DNA of 64,000 bases from CADEDH01 sp047974625 (GTDB lineage Bacteria; Actinomycetota; Acidimicrobiia; Acidimicrobiales; SZUA-35), in the NCBI GenBank assembly GCA_047974625.1, contig JBKECK010000004.1, forward strand, positions 1 to 64,000. Reading direction: 5' to 3'. The notes beneath the pieces are model-generated. The model saw only the letters and a list, made by a program, of their open reading frames with translations, searched no databases and was not told the DNA's origin. Shown in pieces: positions 17,870-26,480 of the stretch. The position numbers and the translations under genes were made by a program. Each line of letters begins with the position of its first letter. The stretch's first letter is position 1.

Positions 17870-18391
17870 CTACGGGATCCGCTTCTCCATCATGCCGACC
17901 CGGTAGGCGGGGTCGCCGGTGGGGTTGACCTGCGCCACCATGGCGAAGCCGAACAGGTCGTGGAAGCGGAGCGAGCGCGGGTTGGGCGGTTCGGTGTTGA
18001 CCTCGGCGCACAGTATCGGCTTGCCGGCCTCCACCGCCCAGGTCTCGAACCGGCGGTACAGCTCCGGTCCCCAACCGGCCCCCCGGGCCTTGGCCGCCAC
18101 CGCCACCCGGTCCACGTAGGCGAACGTCGGGTGCCGCTCGGCGAACCAGCCGAAGTTGGGGCTGTCGTAACCGGCGGTCTCGTCGAGGCCGATCAGAAAA
18201 CCGACGATGCGGCCGTCGACCTCGACCACCTCGAACCGGGTGGCCCATCGGGCGAGGGCGGCGAGACGCGCCGCGTCGATGGAGCCGACCTCGGGCACGT
18301 TGGCCTGATTGAGGGCCAGCACGGCCTCGGCGTCGGCCCCGGTGTACGGCCGCACCTCCCCGGCGGTGCCGGGCCGACCGCGACCGGTCAC
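17870..18391 (-). CDS. GNAT family N-acetyltransferase
   Basis: A 173-residue GNAT protein. The acetyl-CoA-binding region reads YVDRVAVAAKARGAGWGPELYRRF (listed as DRVAVAAKARG followed by AGWGPELYRRF), and EVNTEPPNPRSLRFHDLFGF is the typical C-terminal part. The acceptor is unknown. The start is set at GTG 18391 because it overlaps the stop of the upstream exonuclease by 4 bases (GTGA), which implies translational coupling. The open frame continues further upstream only as antisense-like sequence inside the exonuclease gene. It converges on the Prim-Pol gene. Confidence 0.83.
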   Translation of the reverse strand: MTGRGRPGTAGEVRPYTGADAEAVLALNQANVPEVGSIDAARLAALARWATRFEVVEVDGRIVGFLIGLDETAGYDSPNFGWFAERHPTFAYVDRVAVAAKARGAGWGPELYRRFETWAVEAGKPILCAEVNTEPPNPRSLRFHDLFGFAMVAQVNPTGDPAYRVGMMEKRIP

Positions 18392-19266
18392 GACCGAGCC
18401 CCGCTCAGGGCGCCGAGCCGCCCGGCCAGGTCGGGGGCGTCCAGCTCGACCATGGTGGAGTCGAGCCCGGGACCGGGGCCGGTCCAGCGGAGCTCGTCGA
18501 CCGAGGCGACGGTGGGGGCGTCGGTCTCCAGTACGGCCAGGCGGCGGAACAACAGGGCGTCCTCCCGTTGGTCGTCGAGGGTCCGGGCCAGTTTGGCCCC
18601 GCCGCGGACGGTGATGTCCCACTGGCCCGCCGCGGCCGGGATGGCCTCCAGGTGCCCGTACCGGAACAGCACCGCGGCGGTGGACTTGGCCCCCCAGCCG
18701 GGCAGGCCGGGAAACCCGTCGGCGGAGTCGCCCACGAGCCCCAGGTAGTCGGGGATCGACTCGGGCCGCACCCCGAACTTCTCGACCACACCGGCCTCGT
18801 CGATGATCCTGTTGTTCCGCCGGTCGAACTGGACCACCCGGTCGCCGCGGACGCACTGGGCCAGGTCCTTGTCCGGGGTGCACAGCAGCACCTGGTCCAC
18901 CCGGTCGTCGGCGGCGGCCACCGCGGCCGCCGAGGCCATCCCGTCGTCGGCCTCGTACTCGACCATGGCGAAGGTGGCCACCCCGACGGCCCGCAGACCG
19001 TCCTCCAGGGGTTGGAACTGGCGCCGCAACACCGGGTCGATACCCTCGCCGGTCTTGTAGCCGGGGTAGAGGTCGTTGCGGAACGACTCGATGACGTGGT
19101 CGGTGGCCACGCCGAGGTGGGTGGCGCCGTCCTCGAGCATGGACACCATGCCCCGCACCACCGCCCGGGCCGCCGCCACCTCCTCACCCGCCGCGTTGGT
19201 GTGGGCGGGACGGGCGAAGAACTGTCGGAACAGCTCGTAGGTGCCGTCGACGATGTGGACCTTCAC
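18388..19266 (-). CDS. 5'-3' exonuclease (polymerase I N-terminal / FEN family)
   Basis: A 292-residue stand-alone 5' nuclease. N-terminal VHIVDGTYELFRQFF provides the first metal-binding Asp. ATDHVIESFRNDLYPGYK is the template/flap-binding region. EYEADDGMASA and LLCTPDKDLAQCV carry acidic active-site residues, and LGLVGDSADGFPGLPGWGAK with following KSTAAVL is the helix-three-turn-helix. Such proteins remove RNA or flaps ahead of ligation, so its place within 1 kb of the Prim-Pol gene and 5 kb of the ligase fits a repair set. It shares a 4-base overlap with the acetyltransferase gene. Full-length polymerase I is not in the window. Confidence 0.88.
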   Translation of the reverse strand: MKVHIVDGTYELFRQFFARPAHTNAAGEEVAAARAVVRGMVSMLEDGATHLGVATDHVIESFRNDLYPGYKTGEGIDPVLRRQFQPLEDGLRAVGVATFAMVEYEADDGMASAAAVAAADDRVDQVLLCTPDKDLAQCVRGDRVVQFDRRNNRIIDEAGVVEKFGVRPESIPDYLGLVGDSADGFPGLPGWGAKSTAAVLFRYGHLEAIPAAAGQWDITVRGGAKLARTLDDQREDALLFRRLAVLETDAPTVASVDELRWTGPGPGLDSTMVELDAPDLAGRLGALSGARS

Positions 19267-19389
19267 CGCTGGTTCCCCTCCCGGTTCGTGGCCGTTCCGT
19301 ACGATCTGCCCGTCACTCTAGACGCGGCCTGGGGGAACGGCCCCGGAGGGACGGGGCGGGGCCGTACGGACACCCAGTAGCCTCGGCCC

Positions 19390-19899
19390 ATGAGCAGGAA
19401 GCTGGCGACCGAGACCCCCGTCGGGCGGGACGACCTGATCAAGTTCGTCCGCCCCCGCCACCAGTGGACCCTGGTGACCCTGCGGCGGGACGGTCGGCCC
19501 CAGATCTCGCCGGTCACCGGCGGGGTGCTCGACGACGGGACCCTGGCCGTAGCCACCTACCCGTTCCGGGACAAGGTCAGGAATCTGCGGCGGGACCCGT
19601 GGGCCACCGTGTGCGTGCTGAGCGACCATTTCGGCGGGGCCTGGGTGCAGGTCGACGGTCGGGCCACGGTGCTTGACGTCCCCGAGGCGCTCGACGCCCT
19701 GGTGGCCTACTACCGGGCCATCGGCGGGGAACATCCCCACTGGGACGAGTACCGGGAAGCCATGGTCCGTCAGGGCAAGTGCCTGATCGCCATCGAACCC
19801 CTTCGGTGGGGGCCGGTGGCCACCGGCGGCTTCCCGCCCAGCGTGGCCTCCGTGCTCGACCTGGCCGAGCGGCTCGGGGCGGACGACACCCCCCGATGA
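19390..19899 (+). CDS. PPOX-class (F420/FMN split-barrel) oxidoreductase
   Basis: A 169-residue split-barrel flavin or deazaflavin protein. RPRHQWTLVTLRRDGRPQIS and FRDKVRNLRRDPWATVCVL match PPOX-class F420-dependent enzymes, and WVQVDGRATVLDVPEALDAL is the second conserved block. These enzymes reduce quinones, biliverdin or other small molecules, or bind the cofactor only. No substrate is predicted. Start is ATG 19390. A Gly/Cys-rich terminator-like hairpin lies in the following intergenic region. Confidence 0.85.
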   Translation: MSRKLATETPVGRDDLIKFVRPRHQWTLVTLRRDGRPQISPVTGGVLDDGTLAVATYPFRDKVRNLRRDPWATVCVLSDHFGGAWVQVDGRATVLDVPEALDALVAYYRAIGGEHPHWDEYREAMVRQGKCLIAIEPLRWGPVATGGFPPSVASVLDLAERLGADDTPR

Positions 19900-19970
19900 T
19901 GACGACTAGATGAAGATGACTAGCTAGATGATGGTGATGAGCCCGCTGCGGCCTCGACCGAAGAGCCGGG

Positions 19971-19987
19971 AGGCCCCCTCAGGGGCC
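19971..19987. terminator. Weak hairpin between convergent genes
   Basis: AGGCCCC, loop CTC, GGGGCC-type pairing at 19971-19987 lies within a longer imperfect inverted repeat (about 19955-19997) between the PPOX gene and the convergent membrane-protein gene. Just upstream, 19895-19945 is an odd A/T-rich patch of GATGA and CTAGATGA repeats. No T-tract. Confidence 0.35.
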
Positions 19988-20001
19988 GCTCGGTTCGGCG
20001 C

Positions 20002-20478
20002 TCACCCGTGGTCTTCCGGGAGATCGGCCGGGACGATCCGCCGGGCCGCCACCGCGCCGACGAACAGGGAGATCAGCAGCCAGGCCAGCACCACAGCACC
20101 CATGGCGGGACCGTAGTAGGGGCTGCGGGTGGATCCGAAGTGCTCGCCCGGGTCCCAGGTGGAGCGGATCAACCCGCGGCCCACCACGGCCGGCACCACC
20201 AGGAGGGTCATGGTCAGGGCGCTGATGGCGATGCCGGTGGCGATCCGGCGGGGATTCGGACCGAACGCACCCCCGGCGGCGCCGAGCCCGACGGCGGCGA
20301 TGGCCAGTAGGGACAGGGCCAGCACCAACCAGCCGGACAGCACGCCGGACAGCATCCAGATCAGAACCAGGATCGGCACGATGTAGGCGGTGAGGGCCAG
20401 ACCGGCGGCGTTGAGGCCGCGCCGGGCTGCGTCGGCGCCGCCGCCGGCGGTGTCCCGACTACTGGTGTCGTTGCTCAT
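20002..20478 (-). CDS. Hypothetical four-helix membrane protein
   Basis: A 158-residue product with four hydrophobic segments (about residues 25-50, 52-70, 85-105 and 128-150), including ALTAYIVPILVLIWMLSGVL and AVVLAWLLISLFVGAVAA. No family recognised. The ATG overlaps the amidase stop codon as ATGA (20475-20478), so it is translationally coupled to the amidase and is the last gene of the ABC transporter-amidase operon. Confidence 0.7.
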   Translation of the reverse strand: MSNDTSSRDTAGGGADAARRGLNAAGLALTAYIVPILVLIWMLSGVLSGWLVLALSLLAIAAVGLGAAGGAFGPNPRRIATGIAISALTMTLLVVPAVVGRGLIRSTWDPGEHFGSTRSPYYGPAMGAVVLAWLLISLFVGAVAARRIVPADLPEDHG

Positions 20479-21929
20479 GCCCCCAACCGTTCGGGCCGGC
20501 GGGCCCCGTGCCCGGTGGCCGCTTCCAGGGTCAGGGCGGCCCGGAGCAGGGCGATGTCCCCCCAGGGGCCGCCGACGAGCTGGGCTCCCACCGGAAAGCC
20601 GGTGTCGGTGAAACCGGCCGGCAGGGACAGGGCGGGCAGGCCGAACGACGAGATCCGACAGTTGGATCGCATCCATTCGAGGTAGGTGCGCACGGGTTGG
20701 CCTCCGGCGGTCTCGGGGTGTTCCTGCTCGACCGGGAACGGTGACACCTGGGCCACCGGGGTGATGAGCAGGTCGTATCGGGTGAAGAACTCCACGCCCC
20801 GCTGCCACAGGACGTTGGCGGCGGCCAGGGCGTCGGTGAGGTCGGCGGCGGAGAGCGCCTGGCCCCGTTCGATCTCGTCCCGGACGGTGGCCTTGACCCG
20901 GGCCAGGCCCTCGGGTCCGAGCGCGGTGGCGAAGCGGCTGGCGTACATGGAGGCCCGCAGGGTCAGGAAGGACTCGTCGGCGCCCGAGGTGTCGGGTTCG
21001 TCGAGGGTGACGTCCCAGCCGAGCGCTTCCACCTCCCCCACGAAGCGGGCCACCTCGTCGGCCACATCGTCGTCGACGGGCAGGCCGCCAAGGGTGGGGC
21101 TGAACGCCACCCGTAGGGGGCCGTCCACCAGGTCGAGGCGGGCGGGAAGGTCGAGACCCCGGTTGAGGGGGTCGCGGGCGTCGGGGCGGGCCAGCACCCC
21201 GAGGAGCAGGGCGACGTCGTCGACCGTCCGGCCCATGGGACCGTCGATGGGGATGGTGTTCCAGGCGTTGCCCGGGCCCACCTGGGGTATCACCCGGGGG
21301 GAGGGGCGGAACCCGACGATGTTGTTCCAAGCCGCCGGGTTGCGGAGCGAACCACCGGCGTCGCTGCCGTCCGCGATGGACACCATCCCGCACCGGAGCG
21401 CCACCGCGGCACCGCCGGACGAGCCCCCCGCCGACCGGTCCGGTCGGTAGGGGTTGCGAGTCAGGCCGTAGACGGGGTTGAAGGTGTGGGATCCGGCCCC
21501 GAACTCCGGGGTGTTGGTCTTGCCGATGGCCACGGCACCGGCGGCCGCCATCCTGGCCACCAGGAGGGAATCGACGGTGGGTCGGTGGCCGGCGTAGACG
21601 GGTGAGCCGTAGCTGGTGGGGAAGTCGGCGGTGTTCTGCAGGTCTTTGTGGGCGGTGACGAGACCCCCGAGCGGACCGGGATCCCGGCCGGCGGCCCGGG
21701 CCTCGTCCACCGCGGCGGCCGCCGTCTCGGCCCGGGCGGGGTCGAGGGCGACCACCGCGTTCAGCTCCGGGTTGTGCTCCCCGACCCGCACCAGGTGGGC
21801 CTCGAGCAGCTCCCGGGCCGACAGGGCACCGGAGACCATAAGGGCGAGCTGGTCGCGCGCCGGCCGGTCGCACGGATCGTCACGGTGGGTCCCCGTGGCC
21901 GGTGGGTTCGTCAGGTCGGCCCGGCTCAT
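20475..21929 (-). CDS. Amidase-signature family hydrolase
   Basis: A 484-residue amidase-signature enzyme. The Ser-cisSer-Lys triad is in place: Lys in LVTAHKDLQN, the cis-Ser in SAGGSSGGAAVALRCG and the nucleophile Ser in ADGSDAGGSLRNPAAW. The fold cleaves amide or imide bonds, and substrates vary widely (indoleacetamide, fatty amides, peptides, Gln-tRNA transamidation). GatA is unlikely because gatC and gatB are absent and the amide-tunnel residues are not obvious. The ATG overlaps the upstream ABC transporter stop (ATGA at 21926-21929). Confidence 0.88.
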   Translation of the reverse strand: MSRADLTNPPATGTHRDDPCDRPARDQLALMVSGALSARELLEAHLVRVGEHNPELNAVVALDPARAETAAAAVDEARAAGRDPGPLGGLVTAHKDLQNTADFPTSYGSPVYAGHRPTVDSLLVARMAAAGAVAIGKTNTPEFGAGSHTFNPVYGLTRNPYRPDRSAGGSSGGAAVALRCGMVSIADGSDAGGSLRNPAAWNNIVGFRPSPRVIPQVGPGNAWNTIPIDGPMGRTVDDVALLLGVLARPDARDPLNRGLDLPARLDLVDGPLRVAFSPTLGGLPVDDDVADEVARFVGEVEALGWDVTLDEPDTSGADESFLTLRASMYASRFATALGPEGLARVKATVRDEIERGQALSAADLTDALAAANVLWQRGVEFFTRYDLLITPVAQVSPFPVEQEHPETAGGQPVRTYLEWMRSNCRISSFGLPALSLPAGFTDTGFPVGAQLVGGPWGDIALLRAALTLEAATGHGARRPERLGA

Positions 21930-23803
21930 CCGGCTTCCGCCGGTGCGTCGGCCTGCTGGAGGCGGTGGTACAGGTCGGCGTAGAGGCCCCCCTGGGCCAG
22001 GAGCTCCCGGTGGGTGCCCTGCTGGACGACATGGCCCCGGTCGAGCACCACGATCTGGTCGGCCCGGGTGATGGTGGACAGGCGGTGGGCGATGACGATG
22101 GCGGTCCGGCCCGACAGGGCGTCGGCCAGGGCCGCCTGGACCAGGGCCTCGTTCTCGGTGTCGAGATGGCTGGTGGCCTCGTCGAGGATGACCACCGTCG
22201 GGTCCTTCAACAACATCCGGGCGATGGAGAGCCGCTGCTTCTCGCCGCCCGACATCCGGTAGCCCCGCTCCCCCACCAGGGTGTCGAACCCGGCCGGGAG
22301 CCGGTTGATCATGTCGAGGATCTGGGCCGATCGGCTGGCCTCGACCAGGTCGTCGTGGGTGGCATCGGGACGGGCATAGCGGAGGTTCTCGGCGATCGAG
22401 GTGTGGAACAGGTGTGGGTCCTGGGCCACCACCCCGACGGCGGCCCGCAACGACTCCTGGGTGAGGTCCCGCACGTCGTGGCCGTCCACCAACACCGCAC
22501 CCCCGGTGACGTCGTAGAGCCGGGGGATGAGGGAGGTGATGGTGGTCTTGCCCGCTCCCGAGGGTCCGACGATGGCCACGAGCTGGCCGGGTTGGATGGT
22601 GATGTCGATGTGCTCGAGCACCGCGACGTCGGGGTTCCCGGCCTCGGGGGTGACCGGCGGGGCGGTCTCCAGGGCGGCCACGATGGTCTCGTCGGGGTGG
22701 GGGTAGCGGAAGCTGACGTCACGCAGCTCGATCCGCCCCACCGGGTTCCGCAGGGTGACCGCGTTCGGGGGGTCGACCAGAGGGCTCGGTGCGTCGAGCA
22801 CCTCGAAGACCCGGTCGAACGACACCAGGGCGGTGAGCACGTCGATGCGGGCGTTGGTCAGGCCGGTGAGGGGGGCGTAGATCCGGCCCACCAGCAGGCC
22901 CATGGCGGCCAGTTCACCCACCGAGAACGACCCCTGGATGGCGAACAGGCCACCGAGCCCGTAGATGAAGGCGGTGCCCAGAGCCCCGAGGAGGGACAGC
23001 ATGGTCATGAATCCCCGGGTGAAGACGGCGGAGCGGACCCCGATGTCCCGGACCCGGCCGGCTCGGTCGGCGAACTCGTCGAGCTCGTCGTCAGCCCGGC
23101 CGAATAGCTTCACCAGGAGCGCCCCGGCCACGTTGAACCGTTCGGTCATGGTGGCGTTCATGGCCGCGTTGAGGTTCATGCCCTCGCGGGTGATCGACTG
23201 CTGGATGGCCCCGATCCGCCGGTAGGGCAGGACGAACAGGGGGGTGAGCACGAGGGCCAGGAGGGTGAGCCGCCACTCCAGGACGAACATGGCCACCAGG
23301 GTGGTGACCAGGGTGATCAGGTTGGAGACGACGGTCCCCAGCGTGGCGGTCAGGGCCCTTTGGGCGCCGATGACGTCGGTGTTGAGCCGGTTGGTGAGGG
23401 CCCCGGTCTGGGTCCGGGTGAAGAAGGCGATCGGTAGCCGTTGGACGTGGTCGAACAGGGCGACCCGCAGGTCGTAGATGACCCCCTCCCCGATCCGCGA
23501 CGACCAGTACCGTTCGAACATCCCGACGATGCCGGCGGCCAGGGCGGCCCCGACGATGGCGACCGCGTACAAGCCGAGCAGGCCGCGGTCCCCATTGGGG
23601 ATGGCCTGGTCGATGATGCGACCGAACAGGAGTGGCGGCACCAGGCCAAGGACGGCGTCCACGGTGACCGCGGCCAGGAACCCGACCACCAGGCCCCGGT
23701 AGGGACGGGCGAACCGCCACACCCGGAGCGCCGACCGGCGGTCGATGCGGGCCCCTTCGACCGAGTCCCGGTCGCGGGGCCACATCATGTGCATGGCCAT
23801 CAT
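21926..23803 (-). CDS. ABC exporter, fused membrane and ATPase domains
   Basis: A half-size exporter of about 625 residues: six membrane helices (residues 30-325) followed by an ATPase with Walker A GPSGAGKTT, Q-loop VAQDPHLF, ABC signature MSGGEKQRLSIARML, Walker B VVILDEATSHLD and H-loop AHRLSTI. The family exports lipids, peptides or drugs as a dimer. An insertion (ALETAPPVTPEAGNPDVAVL) separates the first strand of the ATPase. The start lies among clustered ATGs (23803, 23800, 23794, 23788); AAGG just upstream favours 23803 or 23800. Coupled by ATGA to the amidase gene. Confidence 0.88.
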   Translation of the reverse strand: MMAMHMMWPRDRDSVEGARIDRRSALRVWRFARPYRGLVVGFLAAVTVDAVLGLVPPLLFGRIIDQAIPNGDRGLLGLYAVAIVGAALAAGIVGMFERYWSSRIGEGVIYDLRVALFDHVQRLPIAFFTRTQTGALTNRLNTDVIGAQRALTATLGTVVSNLITLVTTLVAMFVLEWRLTLLALVLTPLFVLPYRRIGAIQQSITREGMNLNAAMNATMTERFNVAGALLVKLFGRADDELDEFADRAGRVRDIGVRSAVFTRGFMTMLSLLGALGTAFIYGLGGLFAIQGSFSVGELAAMGLLVGRIYAPLTGLTNARIDVLTALVSFDRVFEVLDAPSPLVDPPNAVTLRNPVGRIELRDVSFRYPHPDETIVAALETAPPVTPEAGNPDVAVLEHIDITIQPGQLVAIVGPSGAGKTTITSLIPRLYDVTGGAVLVDGHDVRDLTQESLRAAVGVVAQDPHLFHTSIAENLRYARPDATHDDLVEASRSAQILDMINRLPAGFDTLVGERGYRMSGGEKQRLSIARMLLKDPTVVILDEATSHLDTENEALVQAALADALSGRTAIVIAHRLSTITRADQIVVLDRGHVVQQGTHRELLAQGGLYADLYHRLQQADAPAEAG

Positions 23804-23931
23804 CGCCTTGAGGCTACTGGTGGGAGACCCCCGCCGATCGTGGCCCGGTGGTGGTTGAAACCGGAGGGACGGGACACAGCGACGCCGGGGCAATATCCTG
23901 ACGGGATGTCGTTCGACCCAGGGCCACTTCG

Positions 23932-24909
23932 GTGGTGATAGGGACCTCACCGAGAACCGGTACCGGACCGCGGTTCGATCCGTTCCTGGGCGACCCGAAA
24001 CTGCTGAGGCTCGAACGGGCATTCCACGGCAGCGACTGGGACGCCGTGGTCTCGGCGGTGAAGAACGACCCGACCCAGTGGCTGGTGCCGTCGGTCCTGG
24101 TGAGCGACGAGGCCGCCATCGACACCGAGACCTTCCGCCGGCTGGCCGACGCCCGACCGGGGCCGTTGACGTTGAGCCTGGTGGGGGCGGCCATGGCCCG
24201 GGACGCCTGGGCCATGATCGGGGCCGACGAGACGGTCGAGGACATCGGTGCCGAGCGCTACACCGACTTCGAGACCGCCATGGTGGCGGCTGAGCAGACC
24301 CTGATCGAGGCCATCGGCGGGCGGCCGTCACGACCCGACCCGTGGGTCTACCTGCTGTCGACGGGCCGGGGGCTACGGGTGGGGCTGGTGGAGCTACGGC
24401 GCCGGTTCGAGCAGGTCCACCTGGTGGATCCGTTCCGGCCCGACGCGGTCCGGGCCTACCTCCACGGCCTCAGCTACCGGGGCGGCGGCAACGACGACAC
24501 CATGTTCGAGTTCGCCCGCTGGGTGCGCGACGAGGCACCGGCTGCATCGGCCGCGCAGTTCGCCCTGCCCGCCGCCCATCTCGAGTACGGGCTGGGGTCG
24601 TGCCCGACCACCCTCACCGAGCACCTGGTCCAAGCGTCCACGGTGGACGAGATCGCCCGGAGCCTCTCGGCGTTCCTGGAGGCCTCCCCGGAACGGGCGG
24701 GGCCGACCCAGCTCGGCCCCCTGAACGCGTTCGCCCTGGCCATCACCGTGGAGGACCCGCGAACGGCAAAGCTCACGCGGGACGCCTTCCGCCGGATCGA
24801 CGGTCGCCCCACCGCCTACCCGTGGACCCTGTACCGGGAGGACATCACCGGCGTGTTCACCGAGGTCCAGCGCACCCAGCTCCGGAGCGCGGCCCGGTTC
24901 ATGCCCTGA
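23932..24909 (+). CDS. Hypothetical soluble protein
   Basis: The 325-residue product has no membrane segment and no motif I recognise. It is Ala/Arg/Asp-rich and appears mainly helical, with well-spaced aromatic residues (for example DPWVYLLSTGRGLRVGLVEL and YRGGGNDDTMFEFARWVRDE). Codon use and third-position GC match neighbouring genes, supporting a real gene. Two adjacent GTG codons (23932 and 23935) are possible starts. It is divergent from the ABC exporter and convergent with P450. Confidence 0.6.
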   Translation: MVIGTSPRTGTGPRFDPFLGDPKLLRLERAFHGSDWDAVVSAVKNDPTQWLVPSVLVSDEAAIDTETFRRLADARPGPLTLSLVGAAMARDAWAMIGADETVEDIGAERYTDFETAMVAAEQTLIEAIGGRPSRPDPWVYLLSTGRGLRVGLVELRRRFEQVHLVDPFRPDAVRAYLHGLSYRGGGNDDTMFEFARWVRDEAPAASAAQFALPAAHLEYGLGSCPTTLTEHLVQASTVDEIARSLSAFLEASPERAGPTQLGPLNAFALAITVEDPRTAKLTRDAFRRIDGRPTAYPWTLYREDITGVFTEVQRTQLRSAARFMP

Positions 24910-24985
24910 CGGGCCTCCTCAGGGGTGGGCCCGGGTCCGACCCTCCCCTGCGCCGGCCCGGCCCCGGGCCCTGTCGACCCCACCG

Positions 24986-26194
24986 TCAGCCGACGGCCAG
25001 CGGCAGCGCCCGCGGGCCCCGGACCTGCCCGGCCGACCACCGCACCGTGGCCCCCTCCGCCAGGCTGAACTCCGGGATGGCGGCCAACCACTCCTCCACG
25101 GCCACCCTCAGCTCCAGGCGAGCCAGGTTGGAACCCAGGCACCGGTGGATGCCCAGGCCGAAGGCCGCGTGCCGGTTCCGGGCCCGGTCGATGATCACCT
25201 CATCGGCCTGTTCGAACACGGCCGGGTCCCGGTTGGCGGCCGGGAAGGGAAGCAGCAGCCAGTCCCCCCGGCGCACCGGGCAACCGGCGAGTTCGTGGTC
25301 CCGGGCCGCGATGCGGGCCATGGTCACCGGGGCGTAGGCCCGCAACATCTCCTCGATGGCGGTGGCCATCAGCTCCGGCTCGGCCACCAGGCGGCGCCGG
25401 TCGCCCGGGTGGGTGGCGAGATGCCACAGGGTCGATCCGATCGCCGACCAGGTGGTGTCGATGCCGGCGATGAGCAACAGCAGCACCGTGCCGAACACAT
25501 GGTCGTGGGTCAGTGGCTCGCCCTCGTACTCGGCCTGGAGCAGGTAGGTGATCAGGTCTTCGCCGGGGTCGTGGCGGCGACGTTCGATCTGCTGGTCGAG
25601 GTAGTAGCCGAGCGTCTCCTCCTCCGGGAGGCCCGCCTCACTGCCCGGCGCCTCGATGATGTCGTGGATGAACCGGCGGAACAGGTCACCGTCCTCGGGC
25701 GGCACTCCGAGCATGGCCGCGATGACCTTGACCGGGATGTGCTGGGCGTAGTGGGCGGCCGCGTCGACCACCCCGTCCTCGATCGGCAGCTCGGCGATGA
25801 GGTCACGGCACAGGTCCCGGGTGGTCGGCTCCCACCCGGCGATCTCCCTGGGTGAGAAGGCGGGCAGGAGGAGCCGGCGGGCGGGGCCGTGGGCGGGCGG
25901 ATCCGAGGTGATGGGCGGCGCCACCCCGAGCGGGGGCGGGGTGGTGGGGGGATCGGGGGCGACGATGACCCCCACCGAGGTGTAGTCGTCGGTGTTGTAG
26001 GCGATCTCGCTGACCTCGGCGTGCCGGGTCGGGAGCCAGACGCCGCCGAAGCGGTCGGAATGGGCCACCGGGCACCGTTCGCGCAGATCGCCCCAGATCT
26101 CGGGTGCGTATTCGTTGTACGCCGGATGGGTGTGATCGAAGTCGGTCGCCCAGTCGAGATCAGCGGGGACGTCCCGCTCAGCGAAATTACTCAT
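24986..26194 (-). CDS. Cytochrome P450
   Basis: A bacterial class I P450 of 402 residues. The oxygen-binding I-helix reads LLLLIAGIDTTWSAIG, the K-helix ExxR motif is EEMLRAYAPV, and the haem-thiolate loop is AAFGLGIHRCLGSNLARLEL with its cysteine ligand. The substrate (terpene, sterol or fatty acid are common) is unknown, and no ferredoxin or reductase is adjacent. The N-terminus is soluble. The ATG at 26194 is preferred over an in-frame GTG/ATG eight codons upstream because family similarity starts with NFAERDVPADLDW. Confidence 0.92.
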   Translation of the reverse strand: MSNFAERDVPADLDWATDFDHTHPAYNEYAPEIWGDLRERCPVAHSDRFGGVWLPTRHAEVSEIAYNTDDYTSVGVIVAPDPPTTPPPLGVAPPITSDPPAHGPARRLLLPAFSPREIAGWEPTTRDLCRDLIAELPIEDGVVDAAAHYAQHIPVKVIAAMLGVPPEDGDLFRRFIHDIIEAPGSEAGLPEEETLGYYLDQQIERRRHDPGEDLITYLLQAEYEGEPLTHDHVFGTVLLLLIAGIDTTWSAIGSTLWHLATHPGDRRRLVAEPELMATAIEEMLRAYAPVTMARIAARDHELAGCPVRRGDWLLLPFPAANRDPAVFEQADEVIIDRARNRHAAFGLGIHRCLGSNLARLELRVAVEEWLAAIPEFSLAEGATVRWSAGQVRGPRALPLAVG

Positions 26195-26480
26195 GGGTAC
26201 AGGGTGCCACACCCGCATCGATCACCGGCATCCGGGTGATCGGGGTGGCACCGCGGGCGCATCCACCCTCGCCACAAGGAGAAACACCGGCTATCCTACG
26301 GCGACACCAAATCGACCGCTCACGGTGGGCGACATCACTGGTGGTGAGCGCCACGGTGATACGTGGATATCGAGGGCGACCGGATTGGGCGAGACGGCCG
26401 ACGACGGATGCGTGCCGCACCCGGAGGGTGCGGTGGGAGTCGTCGGCCCAGACGAACATCCAGACAGATTGAGGCGGATC

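Noticed and set aside
20475..21929. The amidase as GatA of the Glu-tRNA(Gln) amidotransferase
   Set aside because: gatB and gatC are absent, and the operon is with an ABC exporter and a membrane protein.
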